This document shows positions 1-6,006 of a DNA stretch of 7,262 nucleotides, in pieces (within the stretch, counting starts at the first letter, position 1; every line of letters starts with the position of its first letter). The stretch is from positions 1 to 7,262 of the forward strand of contig JAJUHD010000133.1 of assembly GCA_029268085.1 (NCBI GenBank), written 5' to 3'. Source of the DNA: Bacillota bacterium. GTDB taxonomy: Bacteria; Bacillota; Clostridia; Oscillospirales; Oscillospiraceae. The notes beneath the pieces were generated by a model. It was given only the letters and a program-made list of their open reading frames with translations. It did no database searches and was not told the DNA's origin. The position numbers and the translations under genes were made by a program.

Positions 1-749
1 CCTGACCAGAGTATCGCTCGGAGTGGCTTCGTGCTTAATGACGTGATGCCCTCGGAGGCAAGGCTCAGCATTTTTTTGAGAGGGTATTTGCTTTCGCCTG
101 CGATGCGTTCGCCGCGCTCGTACTCTACGATACCGGTTTTATAGCCCAGCATGGGGACTATGCCGCGAAGAAACAGATTCACCTCGCCGTATTTTGAAAG
201 GGACTCAAGAGCCGTTTTGCTCATAAGGCGGTAGTCCGCGTGGTTATATACTATTTCACCGCCGAGCTTGTCGAGAAGCTTATAATAGCCCTCAGCTGTG
301 AAGCGTTTAAAAAAGGTGTCCTTTTCTCTGGAGCAGCGTACACCGTAGACGATCTCGCAGCCTGCGTAATATTTTTCGAGCATCTCGTCAACGGCATTGA
401 TATCGTCCTGTAGGTCGGCATCCATTGAAATCGTGACATCCGCTCTGTCCTTTGCGGTCATAAGCCCTGCGAGAAGTGCGTTCTGATGTCCGCGGTTGCG
501 GCTCAAGGATACGCCGCAGAACAGTTTGTCCGCCTCGTGGAGCGATTTAATGAGCTGCCATGTCCTGTCCTTTGAACCGTCGTTCACGAGCAGGACGCGG
601 CTGTTTTCAGAGATGGTTCCGTTATTGATAAGTGTGCGCATTTTTTCCCGCAGCCGCCGTGACGTTTCGGGGAGGGCTTCCTCCTCGTTGTAGCAGGGTA
701 CGACAACATAAAGCGTGCTGCCGCGGAATTCGTTTTTAAATGTGTCCAA
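1..749 (-). CDS. GtrB/DPM1-like family 2 glycosyltransferase, partial (C-terminus outside window)
   Basis: Probable polyprenyl-phosphate sugar transferase (GT-A fold) that loads a sugar from a nucleotide donor onto undecaprenyl phosphate at the membrane. The reverse strand is open from a TTG at 749-747 to the window edge, giving 249 residues. Visible motifs are VPCYNEEE (residues 17-24), NDGSKDRT (56-63), SRNRGHQNAL (83-92), the metal-binding DAD of MDADLQD (109-115), DYRLMSK (172-178) and a GESKYP block (218-223), in the order typical of GtrB/DPM1 relatives. The family is usually about 310-350 residues with two C-terminal membrane helices; these would lie beyond the left edge, just after the PLRAILWS stretch. 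The TTG start is forced: an in-frame TGA ends 6 nt upstream, and a GAAGGTGA ribosome binding site sits at the right distance. The gene is divergent from the glycolytic operon and has its own promoter. The exact sugar cannot be told from sequence. Confidence 0.9.
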   Translation of the reverse strand, partial: MDTFKNEFRGSTLYVVVPCYNEEEALPETSRRLREKMRTLINNGTISENSRVLLVNDGSKDRTWQLIKSLHEADKLFCGVSLSRNRGHQNALLAGLMTAKDRADVTISMDADLQDDINAVDEMLEKYYAGCEIVYGVRCSREKDTFFKRFTAEGYYKLLDKLGGEIVYNHADYRLMSKTALESLSKYGEVNLFLRGIVPMLGYKTGIVEYERGERIAGESKYPLKKMLSLASEGITSLSTKPLRAILWS

Positions 750-755
750 GGGTAT

Positions 756-764
756 TCACCTTCT
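756..764 (-). promoter_or_regulatory. Ribosome binding site that decides the TTG start of the glycosyltransferase
   Basis: The minus strand reads AGAAGGTGA here. GGTGA matches the 16S anti-SD complement and ends 6 nt before the TTG at 749. The last three bases (758-756) are also an in-frame TGA, so translation cannot begin further upstream in this frame. An ATG-only gene search would miss this gene. Confidence 0.7.
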
Positions 765-837
765 AAATCTTTCTCGGATGGGATTTTGTAAAAGCAAGCA
801 AAATAAAACATTAAACCGCCGTATAATGGTAAATACT

Positions 838-866
838 ATTATAATGCTGGCGCTGGAGATTTGCAA
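838..866 (-). promoter_or_regulatory. Sigma-A-like promoter for the glycosyltransferase
   Basis: Read on the minus strand, TTGCAA (866-861) is followed after 17 bp by a perfect TATAAT (843-838). This predicts transcription starting near 831 and an untranslated leader of about 80 nt before the TTG start. The -35 has five of six consensus bases. Confidence 0.65.
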
Positions 867-879
867 GCGTAGCAGAGTT

Positions 880-897
880 TATAACATATTTGTTATA
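880..897. promoter_or_regulatory. 18-bp palindrome, possible operator
   Basis: TATAACA and TGTTATA form a perfect 7-bp inverted repeat around the 4-nt centre TATT. It lies 14 bp upstream of the minus-strand -35 and about 50-80 bp upstream of the plus-strand -35 boxes, a fitting place for a dimeric transcription factor. An AT-rich region can yield such dyads by chance, and no regulator gene is in the window, so the role is inferred only. Confidence 0.35.
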
Positions 898-950
898 TTT
901 TATTCTTTAAAATATGAAAATGTTTCGCAAACAGTATGATTTTAACCGTA

Positions 951-978
951 TTGTCAATTTTTTTCCCAATTTTATATT
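951..978 (+). promoter_or_regulatory. Possible upstream tandem promoter for the trmL-glycolysis operon
   Basis: TTGTCA (951-956), a 16-bp spacer, then TATATT (973-978). Both boxes are near consensus but the spacer is one base short and the region is AT-rich. It overlaps the -35 of the stronger downstream promoter, so only one of the two could be used at a time. Confidence 0.35.
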
Positions 979-1005
979 GAAATTTTGCCAAAAAAGTTAT
1001 ACAAT
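977..1005 (+). promoter_or_regulatory. Main sigma-A-like promoter for the trmL-glycolysis operon
   Basis: TTGAAA (977-982), a 17-bp spacer, then TACAAT (1000-1005). Five of six bases match consensus in each box with ideal spacing. Transcription should begin near 1012, leaving about 45 nt before the trmL ATG at 1057. This also excludes the upstream in-frame ATGs at 985 and 1006 as starts on this transcript. Confidence 0.7.
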
Positions 1006-1056
1006 ATGGTCCGAGACATTATAATGTCATTACAAGCTGTTAAGAGGCAGAAAACA

Positions 1057-1551
1057 ATGGTCGACATCATTCTGGTGGAACCGGAGATTCCGTCGAATAC
1101 CGGGAATATTTCCCGGACATGTGCTGTTACTGGGGCAAGACTTCACCTGATAGAACCGCTAGGCTTTGATATTTCAGACAAAGCGCTTAAAAGAGCCGGA
1201 CTCGATTACTGGCGGTTCCTTGATGTGAGAGTTTATAAAAATTTGGACGAGTTCTTTGAAAAAAACGGCGATGACAATCTCTGGCTTGCAACCACCAAGG
1301 CGCCGAAGAGCTATGACAAGGCGGATTTCACGGGCGACGTCAAGCTCATGTTCGGCAAGGAAACGGCGGGGCTTCCCGAATATCTGCGCGAGAGATACAG
1401 GGATCGCTGCATACGCATCCCGATGAAGGATTTCACGCGGAGTCTCAATCTTTCAAACAGCGTGGCTATCATTTGCTATGAAGCGCTGCGCCAGCAGGGT
1501 TTCCCAGGACTGAGCGCGCAGGGCTCCATGGCGCAAACGGAAACGGTCTAA
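1057..1551 (+). CDS. trmL: tRNA (cytidine/uridine-34-2'-O)-methyltransferase TrmL (SPOUT family)
   Basis: A SAM-dependent SPOUT (SpoU-TrmD) enzyme that, in characterised TrmL proteins, 2'-O-methylates the wobble nucleotide of certain leucine tRNAs in the cytoplasm. The 164 residues match the usual length of about 155-165. All three SpoU motifs are visible: EPEIPSNTGNISRTC near the N-terminus (residues 8-22, with N14 and R20), FGKETAGLP (99-107), and IPMKDFTRSLNLSNSVAII (121-139), which forms the SAM-binding trefoil knot. The frame is open back to 985, but family N-termini begin right at MVDIILVEPEIP and the likely transcription start lies near 1012, so ATG 1057 is chosen; AGAGG sits 9 nt upstream. 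It is the first gene of the operon, 35 nt before pgk with no terminator between, so co-transcription with glycolysis is likely. The name rests on family similarity; substrate specificity is inferred. Confidence 0.9.
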   Translation: MVDIILVEPEIPSNTGNISRTCAVTGARLHLIEPLGFDISDKALKRAGLDYWRFLDVRVYKNLDEFFEKNGDDNLWLATTKAPKSYDKADFTGDVKLMFGKETAGLPEYLRERYRDRCIRIPMKDFTRSLNLSNSVAIICYEALRQQGFPGLSAQGSMAQTETV

Positions 1552-1586
1552 TTTAAAACAACGCTATATTAAATAGGAGGTTTGTT

Positions 1587-2780
1587 ATGAATTACAATAA
1601 AAAATCGGTAAGGGATGCCGATGTCAAAGGGAAAAAGGTGCTTTTGCGCTGCGATTTCAACGTGCCGCTCGATAAGCAGACAGGGGAGATCACGAGCGAC
1701 AAGCGCATCGTAGAGTCTCTTCCCACGATAAAGTACCTTCTGGAAAACGGGGCAAAAGTCATCGCCTGCTCGCATTTGGGCAAGCCCAAGGGCGAATTTA
1801 AGAAGGAACTGAGCCTTGCACCTGTTGCAAAGCGCCTTTCCGAGCTTTTGAATATACCCGTCGCATTCGCTCACGACGTCGCCGGAGAGGAATCGAAAAA
1901 GCTTGCAGACACTCTTAAGGGCGGCGAACTGCTGCTGCTTGAAAACCTGCGCTTTGATCCGGGCGAAGAGAAGAACAACCCTGAGCTTGCCAAAAAGCTT
2001 GCGTCGCTGGGCGAAATCTATGTTTCGGACGCTTTCGGAACCGTCCACCGCGCACACGCGTCCACAGCCGGCATCGCCGCCTATCTTCCCGCATATGCCG
2101 GCTTCCTCGTTGAAAAGGAGCTTTCGATCATGGGCGGCGCACTCGATGATCCGAAGCGCCCATTCGTCGCGGTCCTCGGCGGCGCAAAGGTTTCTGACAA
2201 GATCGGCGTACTCACGAACCTTATCGACAAAGCCGATACGCTTATCATCGGCGGCGGCATGGCATATACCTTCCTGAAGGCTATGGGCAAGAATATCGGC
2301 CAATCTCTGCTTGAGGAAGATAAGATCGGCCTTGCGGGAGAAGTCATGGAAAAAGCAAAGGCCAAGGGCGTAAAGCTGCTTCTCCCCATCGATGTCGCAA
2401 TCGGTGACCGCTTTGCGGCTGACTGTGAAAAGAAGATCGTCAGCGTAGACGATATTCCCGACGACTGGCAGGGTCTTGATATTGGCGATAAGACCATCGC
2501 CCTGTTTACCGAAGCGACCAAGGGCGCGGGCACGATAGTCTGGAACGGACCTATGGGCGTATTCGAGTTCCCGGCCTTCGCAAACGGAACGAAGAGCATG
2601 GCAAAGGCTTTGGCAGATTCCGGAGCCGTCACGATCATCGGCGGAGGCGACAGTGCGGCCGCTGCGGAACAGATGGGCTTCGCAGACAAGATAACCCATA
2701 TCTCCACGGGCGGCGGGGCCTCGCTCGAATTCCTTGAGGGACGCGAGCTTCCGGGCATCGCTTGTTTGCAGGATAAATAA
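1587..2780 (+). CDS. pgk: Phosphoglycerate kinase
   Basis: Catalyses 1,3-bisphosphoglycerate + ADP to 3-phosphoglycerate + ATP, the first ATP-yielding step of glycolysis, in the cytosol. The 397 residues are full length for a bacterial PGK. The N-terminal substrate domain shows the signature VLLRCDFNVP (18-27), SHLGKPKG (62-69), ENLRF (119-123) and SDAFGTVHRAHAS (147-159). The basic patch R21, R40, H63, R122 and R155 is intact. The C-terminal nucleotide domain shows GGAKVSDKI (198-206), GGGMAYTF (222-229), WNGPMGVFE (319-327) and the phosphate loop GGGDSAAA (352-359), followed by STGGGASLEFLEG. AGGAGG at 1575-1580 sits 6 nt before the ATG. It follows trmL closely and precedes tpiA after a structured 176-nt gap. 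No GAPDH gene lies upstream, unlike many Firmicutes gap-pgk-tpiA operons. Confidence 0.98.
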   Translation: MNYNKKSVRDADVKGKKVLLRCDFNVPLDKQTGEITSDKRIVESLPTIKYLLENGAKVIACSHLGKPKGEFKKELSLAPVAKRLSELLNIPVAFAHDVAGEESKKLADTLKGGELLLLENLRFDPGEEKNNPELAKKLASLGEIYVSDAFGTVHRAHASTAGIAAYLPAYAGFLVEKELSIMGGALDDPKRPFVAVLGGAKVSDKIGVLTNLIDKADTLIIGGGMAYTFLKAMGKNIGQSLLEEDKIGLAGEVMEKAKAKGVKLLLPIDVAIGDRFAADCEKKIVSVDDIPDDWQGLDIGDKTIALFTEATKGAGTIVWNGPMGVFEFPAFANGTKSMAKALADSGAVTIIGGGDSAAAAEQMGFADKITHISTGGGASLEFLEGRELPGIACLQDK

Positions 2781-2793
2781 AACAATACCGCAA

Positions 2794-2890
2794 TTTGCGC
2801 ACAAGCGCGTCAAAGGAACAGTGTGGACTTATTATACTATTCCTTTGACGCGCCGTTGCCGGCAGACGGCAGCCGCAATCAGTGCGCAAA
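2794..2890 (+). ncRNA. Structured pgk-tpiA intergenic RNA: predicted three-way junction
   Basis: Three nested helices fit without conflict. P1 pairs 2794-2802 (TTTGCGCAC) with 2882-2890 (GTGCGCAAA), 9 bp. P2 pairs 2805-2818 (GCGCGTCAAAGGAA) with 2840-2853, 14 perfect bp; past a C-A mismatch it can extend by seven further pairs (2820-2826 with 2832-2838, three of them G-U). P3 pairs 2855-2861 with 2867-2873, 7 bp including one U-G, closed by a GCAGA loop. Bases 2874-2881 remain single-stranded in the junction. I recognise no known RNA family. It could be a cis-regulatory element for tpiA, an mRNA processing or stabilising structure within the operon, or a small palindromic repeat element with 9-bp ends. 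The pairing is seen in the sequence; the function is inferred. Confidence 0.5.
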
Positions 2891-2951
2891 AGCCTCCTGT
2901 GCTTGACGGAGGCTTAAATGTAAAAAGTGCGCTGTTGCGCATAGGAGGCTT
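2890..2951 (+). promoter_or_regulatory. Possible ribosome-binding-site switch in the tpiA leader
   Basis: The strand 2890-2902 begins AAGCCTCCT, a perfect anti-Shine-Dalgarno. It can pair with a decoy GGAGGCTT at 2908-2915 (8 bp, 10-nt loop), leaving the tpiA site AGGAGG (2943-2948) free just after a small hairpin (2927-2932 with 2937-2942, loop TGTT). Or it can pair with 2939-2951, which contains that site, forming 13 consecutive pairs with one G-U. The two folds exclude each other, giving translation ON and OFF states. The 8-bp hairpin lacks a following T-run, so it is not a good intrinsic terminator. The switch is inferred from pairing alone. Confidence 0.45.
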
Positions 2952-2956
2952 ATATT

Positions 2957-3742
2957 ATGAACAAAAAATACCGTAAGACAATTATCGCGGGCAACTGGAA
3001 AATGAATCTTGTTCCCTCGGAGGTCAAGCCCTTTGCAGAGGAGCTTCGCTCGCTCCTTCCAAAGACGAAGACTTGCGAAGTGGCGCTTCTGGTCCCGTTT
3101 ACGCATATCTCCACATTGCGCCGGTCCTTGAAGGACAACCGCATCTCTTTCGGCGCGCAGGACGTGAGCATCCACGAAAAGGGTGCATATACCGGCGAGG
3201 TTTCGGCCGATATGCTTGCCGATATGGGCGTCCACTATGTCATCGTAGGACACAGCGAATGCAGACAGTACCACGGCGACACAGATTTCACCGTCGGACA
3301 GAAGGCTGCGGCTGTTCTTGAAAAGGGTATGAGCCCCATCATCTGCGTCGGCGAAAGCCTTGAGCAGAGAGAGCGCGGGCTTACGATGGAACATATCAGC
3401 TATCAGGTGCTTGCGGCTCTGTCCTTTATCCCGGAGGGCAAGGAGCGCCAGATAGTCATCGCTTATGAACCGATTTGGGCCATCGGTACCGGCAAGACCG
3501 CAACAGACGAGGAGGCTCAGGAGGTTTGTGCACATATCCGCGCGGTTATCCGTGAAAAGCGCGGGGCAAGAGTGGCGCGCAGCGTCAGCATCCTGTACGG
3601 CGGCTCAATGAACCCAAAGAACGCCAAGGGACTGCTTTCTATGGAGGACATCGACGGTGGTCTTATCGGCGGGGCATCCCTGAAGCCCAAGGACTTCTCG
3701 CAGATCATCGACGCGGTGGCTGAAGTAACCGGGGAGGAATAA
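2957..3742 (+). CDS. tpiA: Triosephosphate isomerase
   Basis: Interconverts dihydroxyacetone phosphate and glyceraldehyde 3-phosphate in glycolysis; a cytosolic TIM-barrel homodimer in the family. The 261 residues are a normal bacterial length (about 250). Catalytic N13 and K15 lie in AGNWKMN (11-17), the electrophilic H99 in VGHSE (97-101), the catalytic base E171 in AYEPIWAIGTGKTA (169-182), with the flexible lid following. The phosphate-binding LYGGSMNP (213-220) and GGLIGGASL (234-242) are present. One deviation: the usual GHSERR reads GHSECR, placing C102 where arginine is common. AGGAGG at 2943-2948 sits 8 nt before the ATG and is the site that the upstream leader may mask. The stop is 4 nt before gpmI, so the two are probably translationally coupled. 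Confidence 0.98.
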   Translation: MNKKYRKTIIAGNWKMNLVPSEVKPFAEELRSLLPKTKTCEVALLVPFTHISTLRRSLKDNRISFGAQDVSIHEKGAYTGEVSADMLADMGVHYVIVGHSECRQYHGDTDFTVGQKAAAVLEKGMSPIICVGESLEQRERGLTMEHISYQVLAALSFIPEGKERQIVIAYEPIWAIGTGKTATDEEAQEVCAHIRAVIREKRGARVARSVSILYGGSMNPKNAKGLLSMEDIDGGLIGGASLKPKDFSQIIDAVAEVTGEE

Positions 3743-3746
3743 CAAC

Positions 3747-5267
3747 ATGAAAAAAATTCCCACAGCCCTCCTTGTTTTGGACGGCTTGGGCCTTGCCGCT
3801 TCCTGCGAATTCAACGCCGTTTCAAGGGCATATACGCCTGTCCTTGACAGGCTTTTCGCCGAGTGCCCGAACACGACTCTTTCGGCTTCCGGCCTTGATG
3901 TGGGGCTGCCCGAGGGACAGATAGGCAACAGCGAGGTAGGCCACACAAATATAGGAGCGGGCAGAGTCGTGTTTCAAATCCTGCCGCTCATTTCAAACAA
4001 GATTAAGGACGGTTCCTTCTTTGAAAACAAGGCTTATGCCGAGGCGATGGACGCCTGTATTAAGGAAAAGAGCGCCCTGCATCTTATGGGGCTTCTTTCG
4101 GACGGCGGAGTTCACAGCCATATCACACATCTGTTCGCTTTGCTTGAAATGGCAAAGCGCAGAGGCGTGCCGGAAGTCTTTATCCATGCGTTTCTCGACG
4201 GGCGCGACGTTCCGCCGTCATCCGGCGCCGATTATATGCGCGAGCTTGTCGATAAATGCAAGGAGCTCGGCATCGGCAAGGTTGCGACCGTTCAGGGAAG
4301 ATTCTATGTCATGGACAGAGACAAGCGCTGGGACAGAGTCGAAAAGGGCTACAGCGCAATGGTCTATGGCGAGGGAATACAGAATCCGGATCCCGTCGCG
4401 GCGATCGAGGAGAGCTACGCAAAGAATATTACGGACGAATTCGTCGAGCCTGTCGTATGTTGCGACGGAAAGATCAAGGCGGGAGACAGCGTAATCTTCT
4501 TTAATTTCCGCCCAGACAGGGCGAGAGAGATAACCTATGCGCTGAACTGCGAAGACTTTGACGGCTTCGAGCGCAGAAACGGCTTTTTCCCGCTGCACTA
4601 CGTCTGTACGGCACGCTACGATGAGAAGCTCAACAAGCTGCCCGTCGCATTCCCGCCCGAGGAGATAGAGGATACTTTCGGAGAGTATATCAGCAAGCTG
4701 GGGCTTACTCAGCTCCGTATAGCTGAAACCGAAAAATACGCCCATGTCACGTTCTTCTTCAACGGAGGCGTCGAAAAGACATTCCCCGGAGAGGACAGGA
4801 TACTGGTTCCTTCTCCCAAGCAGTTCCCGACCTATGACCTGATCCCTGAGATGAGCGCTTATGAAGTCGCCGACAAATGCGCGGAAGCGATCCGCAGCGG
4901 CAAATACGACGTCGTGATTTGCAACCTTGCAAACTGCGACATGGTCGGACATACAGGCGTCCTTTCGGCGGCGGTCAAGGCAGTCGAAACTGTAGATGCT
5001 TGTGTTGGGCGCATTACTCAGGCCGTTTCGGACATGGGCGGCGTGATCCTTATCACAGCGGACCATGGTAATGCCGACTGCATGGTCGACGAAAACGGTG
5101 AACCGCATACTGCGCACACCACAAATCCCGTTCCGTTTATCATCTGCGGCGCAGATGTTAAGCTGAGGAACGGGCGTCTCGCAGACATCGTACCGACAAT
5201 GCTCGAGCTTATGGGTATAGATAAACCCGAGAAAATGACAGGCGAGAGCTTGATTATTAATCACTGA
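3747..5267 (+). CDS. gpmI: 2,3-bisphosphoglycerate-independent phosphoglycerate mutase (GpmI)
   Basis: Converts 3-phosphoglycerate to 2-phosphoglycerate through a phosphoserine intermediate, using two Mn2+ ions as characterised in Bacillus/Geobacillus GpmI. The 506 residues match the family (about 510). Ligands of the alkaline-phosphatase-like domain are D12 (LDGLG), the nucleophile S62 in GNSEVGH (60-66), D398 and H402 in NCDMVGHTG, D439 and H440 in TADHGN, and H457 in TAHTTNP. The inserted phosphotransferase domain keeps H123 (DGGVHSH), DGRD (151-154), R185 (QGRFYVMDRD), R255 and R258 (FRPDRAR) and K330 (ETEKYAH). All key residues are present, so the enzyme should be active. Its ribosome binding site, GGGGAGG at 3731-3737, lies inside the 3' end of tpiA. 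It is followed after 34 nt by the NifU-like gene instead of directly by eno. Confidence 0.98.
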   Translation: MKKIPTALLVLDGLGLAASCEFNAVSRAYTPVLDRLFAECPNTTLSASGLDVGLPEGQIGNSEVGHTNIGAGRVVFQILPLISNKIKDGSFFENKAYAEAMDACIKEKSALHLMGLLSDGGVHSHITHLFALLEMAKRRGVPEVFIHAFLDGRDVPPSSGADYMRELVDKCKELGIGKVATVQGRFYVMDRDKRWDRVEKGYSAMVYGEGIQNPDPVAAIEESYAKNITDEFVEPVVCCDGKIKAGDSVIFFNFRPDRAREITYALNCEDFDGFERRNGFFPLHYVCTARYDEKLNKLPVAFPPEEIEDTFGEYISKLGLTQLRIAETEKYAHVTFFFNGGVEKTFPGEDRILVPSPKQFPTYDLIPEMSAYEVADKCAEAIRSGKYDVVICNLANCDMVGHTGVLSAAVKAVETVDACVGRITQAVSDMGGVILITADHGNADCMVDENGEPHTAHTTNPVPFIICGADVKLRNGRLADIVPTMLELMGIDKPEKMTGESLIINH

Positions 5268-5279
5268 AGAAAAACCTAA

Positions 5280-5299
5280 TTTTACCGATAGGAGTAAAA
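5280..5299 (+). promoter_or_regulatory. Small hairpin over the ribosome binding site of the NifU-like gene
   Basis: TTTTAC (5280-5285) pairs perfectly with GTAAAA (5294-5299) around an 8-nt loop holding most of the ribosome binding site AGGAG (5290-5294). The ATG at 5302 follows. Six mostly A-T pairs are weak, so this may only present the site in a loop, or may be chance. Confidence 0.25.
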
Positions 5300-5301
5300 A
5301 T

Positions 5302-5994
5302 ATGATTTATTCAACCGAAGTAGAGCATATGTGCCATGTCGCAAAGGGCGCTTACCACGGCCCCGCTCCGATTCCAGAAGAGGGAAAATGGGTGCAGGCA
5401 AAGGAGATCAAGGATATATCCGGATTGACTCACGGTGTCGGCTGGTGCGCACCGCAGCAGGGCGCCTGCAAGCTGACCCTGAACGTGAAGGACGGCATTA
5501 TAGAGGAAGCGCTTGTGGAAACGCTGGGATGCTCCGGCATGACGCATTCCGCTGCGATGGCCTCCGAAATCCTTCCCGGAAAGACCCTTCTTGAAGCACT
5601 CAACACCGACCTCGTCTGCGATGCAATCAATGTCGCAATGCGCGAACTGTTTCTCCAGATCGTTTATGGACGCAGCCAGACCGCATTCTCCGAGGACGGG
5701 CTGCCTGTCGGCGCGAGCCTTGAAGACTTGGGAAAAGGCATGAGAAGCCAGGTCGGAACCATGTTCGGCACTAAGGCAAAGGGGGCTCGCTACCTCGAGC
5801 TGACAGAGGGCTATGTAAGCCGTATCGCGCTTGATGAAAACGACGAGATAATCGGCTATGAGTTCATCAGCCTCGGCAAGATGATGGACTTCATAAAGAA
5901 GGGCGAGGACGCAAACGCAGCGCTTGAAAAAGCAAAGGGTACATATGGACGTTTCGCCGAAGCCGCAAAATATATTGACCCGCGCCATGAATAA
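5302..5994 (+). CDS. NifU/IscU-like iron-sulfur cluster scaffold protein, divergent, partner of GGGtGRT protein
   Basis: A 230-residue protein with a recognisable NifU N-terminal/IscU-like core at about residues 45-125: a cysteine-containing loop, a beta strand (CKLTLNVKDGIIEEALVET), then GCSGMTHSAAMASEILPGKTLLEAL, which parallels the GCGxAIASSS...GKTLxEA block of IscU. Cysteines are C11, C49, C56, C77, C106. C56 and C77 align by eye with the first two IscU ligands, and C106 (LVCDAINVAMRE) is a candidate third. The aspartate usually following the first ligand (CGD) is absent. Residues 130-230 form an extra C-terminal part that I cannot assign; there is no membrane segment or signal peptide. 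IscU is only about 130 residues, so this is a distinct, longer subfamily. To my knowledge proteins of this type are found beside GGGtGRT genes. It may build a cluster for its neighbour; an enzymatic or non-Fe-S role is not excluded. Start ATG has AGGAG 7 nt upstream. Confidence 0.8.
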   Translation: MIYSTEVEHMCHVAKGAYHGPAPIPEEGKWVQAKEIKDISGLTHGVGWCAPQQGACKLTLNVKDGIIEEALVETLGCSGMTHSAAMASEILPGKTLLEALNTDLVCDAINVAMRELFLQIVYGRSQTAFSEDGLPVGASLEDLGKGMRSQVGTMFGTKAKGARYLELTEGYVSRIALDENDEIIGYEFISLGKMMDFIKKGEDANAALEKAKGTYGRFAEAAKYIDPRHE

Positions 5995-6006
5995 GGAGGA
6001 ATACGT

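Larger units (their letters stand above)
750..1056. other. Divergent AT-rich intergenic region
   Basis: This stretch separates the minus-strand glycosyltransferase from the plus-strand trmL-glycolysis operon. It is much richer in A and T than the flanking genes, holds promoters for both directions and one clear palindrome, and has no open frame with a credible ribosome binding site. An ATG-initiated frame at 715-939 exists, but it starts inside the glycosyltransferase gene and lacks a recognisable product. No RNA gene is recognised. Confidence 0.7.

Noticed and set aside
985..1056. 24-codon N-terminal extension of TrmL from an ATG at 985
   Set aside because: It has no ribosome binding site, overlaps the likely -10 box at 1000-1005, and family proteins begin at the motif following ATG 1057.
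1569..2813. 414-codon open frame on the minus strand opposite pgk
   Set aside because: Antisense shadow of a full-length, motif-complete pgk; the translation is rich in Cys, Arg and His without a domain.
2833..2838. Internal promoter for tpiA using TATACT at 2833-2838
   Set aside because: No acceptable -35 box is found at 16-18 bp upstream, and the hexamer lies in the apical part of the 14-bp hairpin.
2805..2853. Insertion-sequence end or mobile element remnant (14-bp perfect inverted repeat)
   Set aside because: No transposase fragment and no target-site duplication flanking either the 14-bp or the outer 9-bp repeat were found. A small repeat element remains possible but is unsupported within this window.
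2890..2918. Intrinsic terminator after pgk (8-bp GC-containing hairpin)
   Set aside because: The stem is followed by TTAAATG rather than a T-run. On the minus strand it would have a short T-run but there is no gene there to terminate.
2879..3535. 218-codon open frame on the minus strand opposite tpiA
   Set aside because: Antisense shadow of tpiA with no recognisable domain.
4218..5264. 348-codon open frame on the minus strand opposite gpmI
   Set aside because: Antisense shadow of gpmI; no recognisable product or credible promoter.
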